Shown here: positions 55,691 to 64,000 of the stretch, piece by piece
Position numbering within the stretch: the stretch's first letter is position 1
Layout of the letters: every line of letters begins with the position of its first letter
Assembly: GCA_016110215.1 (NCBI GenBank)
Contig: JADWQD010000004.1
Span: forward strand, 682,001 to 746,000
Direction: 5' to 3'
DNA from: Capronia americana
Lineage: Eukaryota > Ascomycota > Eurotiomycetes > Chaetothyriales > Herpotrichiellaceae
DNA: 64,000 bases
Notes under the pieces: model-generated
What the model was told of the DNA's origin: nothing
Seen by the model: the letters and a program-made list of their open reading frames with translations, nothing else
Database searches by the model: none
Translations under genes and position numbers: made by a program

Positions 55691-57840
55691 CTAGTCTTCA
55701 CCGCTTCCTGGCCAGCTCATACCACTGACTCGGCGACCCATCTTCCTCACCTCTCTTACCCCAGCTCCAAGCAAATTCTTCACCCTGTCCCCACTGAACT
55801 GCCGCTCTGGCTTGTGTCTGGACTTGATCACCTTCTCCTTGCCGCCGGAAGACATGCTGACCAATTCAACTCGAGACTGTCCAATTTTATCCGGTGCTGG
55901 TGGTGGTATTCCGTGTCCGCTCTCCAACGCGGTGGCGCTCAAAGAGTAGCCGACTTCGTCAGGTCCCTCGATCTGGGAGCTGTAAGAGATGGGCTGAGGT
56001 CGACTCCGCTCGGCAGATTCGCCAACCTTACCAGAGGCTGGCCGGCTTTTGGGTCCTTCTGGAGAGACCGCTTGCAACATTGATCGCCAGTGTGCTTCGG
56101 CCGCTCTTCGAGCCGCACGTTGCTCGCGTTCCTTTAGTGCTTTAGTTCTGGTCTCAGGGGAGCACTCGAAGTAGGAAGTCTTCCGTCTGTGGGAGACTTG
56201 CTGGATGGTGTCCGGTTTGGGTTCTGGACCAGCTATAATAACATGCCGTCGCTTTGGAATGATTGGGATAAGCGATGCAAGATTGCCGGTGGTCTTACTT
56301 TTAGTCAAGTTCCCTTCCCCATAGAACGTCTTGGAAGCTCCCGTCATGACAGCCTCAGCATTGACGCTTGAGATCCGACTCATCGGCGATGGAGTGGCGG
56401 GAGTATGTGACACCCTGATGGCTAAGGGCATCGTGCGAGACGCCTTCAGCCCCCGGCCCGCTTCTTGGGGTCCATATGCAAGAGCTCCTGCTCGATTAAG
56501 ACTTTGGCGAGATACACCCATGCTTTTCAACAAAGGGGCCTCAAAATTTTCAAAGCTCCTCAGTGCTTCGGACGTCTTGCAATAGCCCCTCAGTTCTTCC
56601 AGAGCGGAGCTCATCCGAACCTTTTCACTGCTTTCGAACCAACGATCAATCTGCTTCTCACTGGATTCACATGGTGAGGGAGGAGGTCTCTTGAGCTCTC
56701 TCATCCGGAGTCGGTCACACAAGGAAACATATCGACCGGTCCAGTACGTGGTCGGTTCTGCGACGTACACCTAATCGGCCGTCAGTACAGAGGATTGAGA
56801 ACATGGCAAGGGGCCTGACTTACATCTCTAGGGTCAGTCTCATCTTTGTGGCTTGGCTCTGAGCTGGTAATGCTTCCAATACTGGTCACAGTAGTCGCAG
56901 TTGAAGGGCCACTCTGTTCCCAGTTCTTGTTTGCTAAAGTGGAGTTGATGAACAGCAGCCGCCCAGATGATGACCTTCTCTTCATGCCTTCGAGGCGGGG
57001 TGTACTGGCTGCATCGTTTACGGACGAGTTAAGGATTGGAATGTCTCTGCTTGTTGTGGATCGCTCCGAGGCTGCATATTGCGAGGGATTGTGTTGTTGG
57101 TGTGCGTTTCGAAGCCGAGCACGGTTAGCTGCAGCCTCTCGTTGCACTTGTTTCATTAGGTCCACCTCTTTCCTAGTCATTCTGCTTTCACCCAAGGCAT
57201 CAGCAATGTTCAGCTGGCTGGTGTTGTTGTGGTGTTGCTGCGGAGGTGAGAGCGAAACTGATTTGGATTTCCTCGGAGAAGGCGAGTGGTTCGATGGGCT
57301 GAAGCATGACATGTTTCCCAGTGTCTGTGTCCTGGGAAGCGGTGGGCCAATAGGTTGAAGGAGGCGTCTCCCAGGCGTCGTGTCGCGTGGCGGAGACAGG
57401 AAGCTGTTCATCGTCTTTGATTTGGGAAGAGCATTGGAACTTGAGGCCTGTTTGAGCTGGGGAACCGTCATATTTGTATCAGGGACATTTAGAGAATGTG
57501 TGGAGAGATTGCGAATGTAAAGCTGTTGTCGAGTACCAGAGAGGTCTTGTTGGGACCGCTGCTGGTACGGGAGGGAATAATCAGAGGGCTGCGGTACCTG
57601 AAGCTGCTGCTTTCGGTACGACACGGGTGCCAGACCGTCGTTAGGATGCCATGACTTCCTGTGAGCTTGGACTTTCAGAGTAGTGCCCAATACTGGTGAT
57701 TCTCTTCTCCCGGCTCTGGAAACTGTGGGTGTAGCATGACGAGAGGTGCCAGATACAGGACGAGGTATTGCAGAGACCGAAGACCTGCGGCTTCTTGCAC
57801 TGATAGAACGAGGGTCAAATACTACCTGTGTATCAGACAT
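55691..57840 (-). CDS. unrecognised Ser-rich protein with a fungal TGRYVSLCDRL motif
   Basis: Two exons (56824-57840, 55691-56770) encode 698 aa; the intron joins DPRD to VYVAEPTTYW. The first half is disordered, rich in Ser/Pro/Arg/Gln, with a short charged helix (MTRKEVDLMKQVQREAAANR). The splice creates AEPTTYWTGRYVSLCDRLRM, a block I associate with a conserved but uncharacterised fungal family, followed by a helical stretch up to about residue 420. The C-terminus is basic. No catalytic motif. Start ATG 57840 (MSDTQVVFDP) is the first Met. It is tail to tail with the RNase T2 gene. Confidence 0.75.
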
Positions 57841-58892
57841 CGTGTTTCGATGTGTAGGCCTGAGAGGACAAAAAGATGGCAGACGTTACTTCAATTCTCG
57901 ATAGAGAGCGACAGTAGGACAAATTGGAGTGATATGGAAGCGCCTCACCATATCGTGCATGACGGGGAAGGAGCACTGTATCCTCAGAATACGACTTCAT
58001 CTGATGCGAACCTGCCTGACCTTAAGCAGCTCTGGGAAGGCGTGCCCTGTCAATGCCGGGGCAAGGTCGAGGTGAACATTAGCATTCTCACAGTCTGGCT
58101 TGCCGCTGCCTCAACAAAACGCCAAGCCCGCACACATCTATCGACCAAAAAATCAATGAGAGATCTTAAAGGCACAAAAAATCAGATTCGAGCCACTAAA
58201 ACCCCAGTTCGAACCCAAACGAAAAGGCCCAAGCCAGGCAGGGACGCACCCCTTGCACTCGCCAGTTTCACTTGTAGGGGGGAACAGGTTTTATGAACTC
58301 ACGCTACGAGATACTTTGGTGGTTGCTTTTAGCAGGTAACTCCAAACTCGCAGCCCTGAAATCCGCCTCATGGCACAACATTTCCTCTGTTCCAAAAAAG
58401 GGGCCACGTTATGATGAGGGGTTATGCATACAGAATCACAAATTTGGTAAATTCGGGAATGTTCGACATTAAAATATATAATGCTGATCAATTAAAATGT
58501 GAAATGAAGTTGAGGCTAGTGTCTGGCAGTGAAGATTCAACATCTAGAGTTTTGCTTGTGAAACCATCAAGGCTATATAAAAGGGGTCCGCTCAGCCTTG
58601 CGTAACCGCGGTGTCCCGAAGAGGGAAACAACCCAAGACAAACAATGGAATTCATTTCCGGATAGCCTAGAAGCATCATGACGTTATCCAATGACATCAG
58701 GGTATGAGCCTCATGGTGCCGATGATGCCATGGAAAGCAGGTTCAAATTCTGTCACTGGGTGTTGCATATCCTATATTTTGACGGTCTGCGAACAAACTA
58801 CTCCTACACCGTCTTCTGACAGAGTCATACTACGAGTTCCTTCATACAATACCGCCACGGTGAAGGCAAACAAACACGGATTACTACCCACA
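57841..58892. promoter_or_regulatory. divergent intergenic region with a TATA box
   Basis: About 1 kb. A frame on the + strand (to 58296) has no family features. The stretch 58300-58560 is AT-rich. A strong TATA box, TATATAAAAG, lies at 58574-58583, 310 bp upstream of the next ATG, so the following gene probably has a long 5' leader. Confidence 0.6.
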
Positions 58893-59323
58893 ATGTCTGC
58901 AGAATATAAAGGACAGGACCCTATCGACCTCGCCAAAGCCGCCGAGCGTGATCTGAACTCTACTGGGGCTAAGCTGGGCCACGGAGCAAGTCTGAGCAGT
59001 ACATTGTCCCCCCTCCCATTCCCTTTTTCAAGAAGCTAATACCTCTACCAGCCGATGAATCTGGAATCGACCAAGGCGTAACCAAGAAATTCCCCGGCAG
59101 CACGGCCGAGTATGGCAGCAAAGTCTCGGGGGCGGGAGACAACCGTGAGATTCCCGTTGAAGAGGGTGGAGATATCCAGAAGAACACCGGTCGGGCGACG
59201 AAAGCAGGAGATTTTGATCAGGGAGCTGCTGGAGAAGGGCCGGAGCATCTGAGGAAGCAGTATGAGGAGCAATATCGTGGAAATGATGATGTGAGGAGCA
59301 ATATCAAGAACGCGGCCTCATAG
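58893..59323 (+). CDS. small hydrophilic protein, stress-type
   Basis: Exons 58893-58989 and 59052-59323 (62-nt intron, GTCTGA...CCAG, phase 1) encode 122 aa. Splicing gives MSAEYKGQDPIDLAKAAERD then LNSTGAKLGHGATDESGIDQ. The chain is very hydrophilic, rich in Gly, Asp, Glu and Lys (GSKVSGAGDNREIPVEEGGD) with no hydrophobic core, which suggests an intrinsically disordered stress or conidiation-type protein. The TATA box far upstream fits inducible expression. I do not recognise a named family. Without splicing the frame ends soon after the first exon. Confidence 0.7.
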
Positions 59324-59617
59324 TGTCGCGTGGGTCGAACAAGTGTTGTGCCTTTCGATGCCTGGGAGATTCAGCAGAAGACTAGCTTCCCGTCTTTCGG
59401 TGCATATGAGCTGGATCGAGCTCCTGGAGCAAGGCATGCATCAGGGAAAAACAAGTGGGGCAAAAGCACACATACAATCCAGCATCATCATTCTTTGAAA
59501 TATCCTCTGTTGATACAACACCAGATACTGCAACCTCGAGTCGGTACTTGTAGCCAGTAGACTAACTCCCAACACCATGCTTTTGGGCTCAGGTCAAGCC
59601 ATATTGCTGCCCGGTTT

Positions 59618-62475
59618 TCACAATGTTTGAACAGTCTGGAAAAAGGGGTTTCCCATCAACCTCTCATCTTTCTTTACCAAGTCCCTCATCAGTTGAAGCT
59701 TTTCGTCTTTGCTCATATTTCCTCTGGCTTCGACTTGTTGCTTCCAATTTTTCAGCATCTCCTTCATCAACTTGCTTGCTTCATCCGCATCCTCTTTTGA
59801 GAAGTCTTCCATCTTGGCTTCTCCTCCTGCACTCGTGAAATCCTCAAGCTCTTCAGCCTTGCGCCGCGCCATGTTGACGACTTTCTCCGGGAAGCGGACA
59901 AGTTCAGCCACATGGATGCCGAAACTTTGATCGCTGATGCCGGGCTCGACTCTATACAATAGAGTGACTTCTCTCCTCTTCTTTGACGGTAGATCATCTC
60001 CGTCTGCCATATTCGTGTCTTGATCGCCCACGAATGCAACGACATGCAGATTCTTGACCGCGTTGGGGAACTTGTCAGCTAATGCAGTCAACTCATGGAA
60101 ATGCGTGGCAAAACATCCAAATGCACCTATTTGTGCAACGATTTCCTCGCTGATTGCCCAGGCGAGGCCAAACCCGTCGTATGTGCTCGTGCCGCGACCG
60201 AGTTCGTCGATGATGATCAACGAATCTTGTGTGGCGCTCTTGAGGATATTAGCAGTTTCGAGCATTTCGGCCATAAACGTCGAGACACCCTTAAGTTGCG
60301 AGTCGGATGCTCCGACACGAGCAAGTACGCAGTCAAAGATCGTAAGCTCTGCTTCAGAACAGGGCACGAAGCAGCCGATTTGCGCCATAAGAGCGATGGA
60401 GCCGATTGTACGGATGTACGTGGACTTGCCACCCATGTTCGGACCAGTAATGATGAGGAACCTTGAGCTGTCTCGCTTAAGTTCGACATCATTGGTGATG
60501 AAGTTGATGTCGTCCTGAGCTTCCATGCAGGGGTGACGTGCTTCCTTCAAGATGGTGTCTCCTGTGCCCCGTTCGTGCATTTTCGGGCGAACGTACGCTG
60601 TTGGGGCATGCACCGATGCATGAGCCAGACTGACTACCACATCAAGGTGGGCGATAATGGCCGCTAGCTGTTCAATCACCGGAGTATATGACGAAGCCAC
60701 GCTCACAACCTCGGACACAAGTGAGTTTTGCTGGTGGTTGTAAGACCCCGAGAGCCGATCATGTTCCCGTCTTAACTCTTGCAAGGTATTTGTCGTAAAG
60801 AAGACTCCATTCTTTTGTGTGGAAACTTCTTTGTAGTCCTTCTTGTTTCGTATACACCCAGCTTCGGTGCGTGTGAGCCTGAACACATGGCCGTGAACTC
60901 TGTGGTTCTCGAGGAAAAGCTTTTTGTCAAGGTCCTGATTGAGATCTTTGCCAACTCGTCGGTATTCCGCATCCATTGAATGCTTGATTTTGTCAAGTTT
61001 GGAGCGGATCACTTTGAGTTTTTCGTCAAATTCCGGTTTGATAATGAATTCGTGGCGATCGAGGGCATCCAGGTCGACTGTTGTTTCCACCATTTCGGCC
61101 AGTTTGCCCAGGAAACCAGACAGGTCCTTCAACTTGGAGGTGTACTGCTCCTCGAGCGGAATCTGGTATTGCTCGTCAACCACAGTTTCCAGTGCTTCGA
61201 TGAAGCCTGGAAGCCGAATGACGACTTGATATGCGCGGACTACATCTTCGAGATTTGCTAGCTTTCGCTGAAACTTCTTCGCCAGGCGGTATAGATCTGG
61301 TATCGACCGAAGATGCTCTTCTTGCATCGTCTGGCGAAGTTCAGTGTCGGTGACAAAAGCTTCCACAAGCTGCTGCCTCTTCTCAATTTCTGACAAGCTC
61401 ATCAACGGCTGTTTGAGCCATTGAGCGAGCAAGCGGCCTCCGATGGGAGTCTTGCAATGATTGAGCAAACCGAACAAGCTCATGCTTTTCGCTCCATCTC
61501 TCGGGCCAGGCATGAGGTTCAAAGCCCGGAGGGCAGCCGCATCAAGCTTCATGTAGCCACCAAGGTCGTGCTGATACAGTCGATATTGGCCGAAGTTGCT
61601 GGGGTCCGTCATGACACCAAGATATTTGATGAGCGCAGCCGCACTGCCCATTGCAAGTTTGAGGTCGGTCTCGGGCAGTAGCCCCATGGCATTTTCGCCC
61701 TTCAGAAGCCTAGCCAGATCTTGCTCAATATCCTTGGTCGCCCAGTCTGACGCAGCTCTCTCTGAGATGGCAATGTTGCACGAGTCGGCAATTTGTCTAA
61801 TCTTCGCCAGCTCGGGATCCTTCTTTTGTAGACTCCCCGCCACAATACACTCTTTGACCCCCAGTTGGATGAGGAGACTCTCAAAGTTCGAGTAGAGGTC
61901 GTTGTCCAAGAACTCGCTCACGCCTAGCTCCCTCACACTGGCATCGGCAAAGCAGACACCGACGCTTCTAGCCTCGCCTGTTTTTGCGCTGATCTTGACG
62001 GCTAGTATAATCGGAGCACTGTCGCCCTGGCTGTCCATGCCGGAACCGAGCTCTTCTTCAACGGCTTGTAAATTACCGGGACTAGCCTGGCGAGCCAGCT
62101 TCCATTGTCCTTTGCCGCTCGCCTCCCATATTTCGACTCTCTTGCCCAATTTGAACAGTGATTCGCGTAGGAGGTTGCGGAACACCGTCGTGGACATAGT
62201 GACACTGGGTAGAGCATTTTCCGTACGACCAAGATTTCGGATGACAGCAGTGGTCTTGTACACAGTTCTTGCAATGAACTCTGCATCTTCACCGTGCGCT
62301 GAGTAGTAATCGGATCGGTCGAGGACACGGATGGTGTTCCTCCCGTCGGGTTTTGGTGGCAGGGAGCGAAAGGAGCGGATGAAGCCACCCTCGTCGTCGA
62401 CCTATTCGTCTTGTGAGTAACTGTAACTACGGCATGAAGGGGCAGATGTACCTTAAGTTCTGGTCTCGATGCCAT
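59618..62475 (-). CDS. MSH2: DNA mismatch repair protein Msh2
   Basis: Common subunit of MutS-alpha and MutS-beta, which recognise mismatches and loops and recruit MutL. Exon 1 is only 24 nt (62452-62475, MASRPELK). After a 50-nt intron, exon 2 (59618-62401) gives a total of 935 aa, the usual length. N-terminal mismatch-binding domain, connector, lever/clamp (YNHQQNSLVSEVVSVASSYT) and ATPase are all readable. ATPase signatures: Walker A ITGPNMGGKSTYIRTIGSIA, the DSQLKGVSTFMAEM segment, Walker B LIIIDELGRGTSTYDGFGLA, and CFATHFHELTALAD. The helix-turn-helix and C-terminal helices follow. No lesion seen. It is divergent from the APP1 gene, 761 bp apart. Confidence 0.97.
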
Positions 62476-63236
62476 CTTGCTTGAATCAACTTGTGTGACT
62501 GTAAACCATGTCGATTTGTGTGTAGTATCGCCAGAGGCGACAAGACGCGCCCAAAGAAGACGCGTAAATTGCCTGCGCACGAAACTGTCGCGCTTAGGTA
62601 AGCTGCGCTCAACACTCTACGCACGGTTGTTGCACACCCGCTTCTCGTACACGCCCGAGCTGATGTACAGGCATCCCCGCATCCTAAAACACCCTTAACC
62701 CCCGGATGACGACTGAGGCCATCAGCGCCCAGAGCCAACATCATTCACCGCTACGAGTATCACATCACAAGCCTGACGGCCAAGACCAGCAGCCACCTGT
62801 CCGCACGCTTAGGTGGCATTCTTGAATGGCAACCTGACCTTGTTTCAGACCTGATTTGTCTCTTCTCTGCTCACAATGCTTGGAAGTCCTCGCCTGACGC
62901 TTCTGATGGGCTGCCATGCGCAGAGGCTGACCGTCCGCTCCTGTGCTTCCTTCCGCTGACTACAGCACAAGACTTTCCCCGGCGCCTGCTCGTTGATCAT
63001 TGACGAGGGCACCTTCCTCTAGCACATCAGCTGCCATGAAGAAGCTGCCTGCTTCTTCCTCATTCTCTCCTTTGGTATCTTTCTTTCACCTTTCATCCAT
63101 TCCACATCGTCAAAGGGCTGGCCCGCCACGCATTGCTTTTTTGGCCTATTATTATTATCGCTGTACCGGGTGCCCATCACGAGCTCAACCCCTCGCACGG
63201 TCACTTGCATCAACCAGTCCCAAGACCTTCTGCACG
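62476..63236. promoter_or_regulatory. divergent intergenic region (MSH2 / APP1)
   Basis: About 760 bp between starts. No TATA box or repeat seen. Part of it could be coding if the APP1 start is at ATG 63036 instead of 63237. Confidence 0.5.
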
Positions 63237-64000
63237 ATGCCGATGAAGAGTTTCAGGAACAAGCAAAAGTCGACGACCATGGATGCGGTCGATCAAAAGC
63301 CCAATGCGACCCCGGCTGAAACCCAAGCCCGCCAGGATGCCAACTTCGCTGAGATTGAGTCCCGATTGCCCAAACGTTTTAGAAGGACTGAAATGGGCTT
63401 GATTGACAAGGGCACCGGTATGACATCCTCACCCCTCAAAGACAGTCCGTTGACGCTTCCTAGCAGCTCTCCTGGGTTCGAAGAATCCTTTTGGCAAGAA
63501 GGCGACCGCCAAGGACAACGACGTATGGCTTTTAGACAACACTGCCTACCGACCTGTCAAGCCTGGAAGAGATGATCCTCAGCCGTGGGAGGCCGAATTT
63601 GTTGCATGCTTTTTTCACAAAGGCCGGAAAGACATTTCCAAACATGTTAGTGCCATTGCGGACATTATAGGTCTAGATGGCAAGACTGGGGCCGATGCAG
63701 AGGCCAGAAAGAGAATTGAAGAACGTCTCAGGCCTTTTATTATGGCGATTGCTCCCGCGCGGACTGTCGACATCAGCATTCCCTGCCCCACTCCGAACGG
63801 AACGCCTCACAAACGCTTACTTGGGCCCTCGAATGCCAACGGCATCAGTAGCCAGAATCTGCTCACCGGTGGCGCTGACGATGCAGATGGAAAGACAGTC
63901 ATTTGCACCAGCGAAGAGAATGTATTCCCCTCCCTGAAAGGCAATACCCATTTCGCAGCTCCCGAAGGCTGGGGTGTCATCTCCGACATTGACGACACCA
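63237..64000 (+). CDS. APP1-type phosphatidate phosphatase (DUF2183), 3' end outside window
   Basis: Exons 63237-63417 and 63464-64000 (open to the window edge); the 46-nt intron joins IDKGT to AALLGSKNPF. The segment DVWLLDNTAYRP followed by WEAEFVACFFHKG and RIEERLRPFIMAIAPARTVD is the N-terminal part of App1 homologues. The last visible residues, WGVISDIDDT, contain the catalytic DxDxT motif of this haloacid-dehalogenase-type phosphatase. App1 dephosphorylates phosphatidic acid to diacylglycerol at actin patches and endocytic sites. The frame is also open from ATG 63036, which would add a low-complexity, partly hydrophobic N-terminus; I prefer 63237. Confidence 0.87.

Noticed and set aside
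57736..58296. 186-codon + strand frame
   Set aside because: Begins inside the coding region of the opposite-strand gene, and its downstream half shows no domain or splice logic.
1..64000. CRISPR arrays, bacterial operons, tRNA or rRNA genes
   Set aside because: No spaced repeat array, no cloverleaf with A/B boxes and no rRNA sequence recognised; gene structure is eukaryotic.

Overview
The window is nuclear DNA of a filamentous ascomycete (Pezizomycotina). Genes are closely spaced on both strands. They carry one to four introns of about 45-90 nt with GT...AG ends and CTRAC-type branch points. The families present are typical fungal ones: Zn2Cys6 regulator, HeLo domain, GRGGAGN repeats, DUF4188, MTC1, sugar-porter MFS. 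A dothideomycete or eurotiomycete is plausible, but I cannot fix the class from this sequence alone. All gene models below were spliced by hand from reading frames and splice signals.

Layout. 1-16 kb: ISWI remodeller (5' end outside the window), a small membrane protein, a DUF4188 protein, AP-3 mu, a GRGGAGN-repeat protein, then Arp1 (-) and U1-C (+) sharing a 327-bp promoter, and a membrane-anchored charged protein. 16-31 kb is more accessory: an F-box-like protein, a decayed carboxylesterase, an unrecognised 486-aa protein, a kinase-ankyrin gene and a HeLo-pseudokinase gene transcribed divergently from 293 bp, and a PD-(D/E)XK-like protein beside an AT-rich remnant. 31-34 kb: MTC1 and a DUF2462 protein. 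34.5-40 kb: a Zn2Cys6 regulator, an NCS1 purine/cytosine-type permease and an arylsulfotransferase-like protein, which could form a small catabolic group. 40.5-43 kb: a small secreted cysteine-rich protein and a sugar transporter. 44-64 kb: mostly housekeeping genes (TAN1, Gfo/Idh/MocA dehydrogenase, RNase T2, MSH2, APP1, the last cut by the window end) mixed with low-complexity or coiled-coil proteins of unknown role and a small hydrophilic stress-type protein.

Two observations stand out. First, the U1-C gene encodes the U1 snRNP protein that helps recognise 5' splice sites. Its first intron appears to start with ATAAGT and end with AC (AT-AC, U2-like). Canonical GT-AG splicing or retention would both give a premature stop. 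Second, the divergent kinase-ankyrin / HeLo-pseudokinase pair has the same domain logic as animal RIPK4/ANKK1 and MLKL, so it is a candidate fungal regulated-cell-death module. Other signals are a 40-bp tandem triplication at the 3' end of the kinase-ankyrin gene, a carboxylesterase killed by C:G-to-T:A type changes, and a 26-nt microexon in the sugar transporter.
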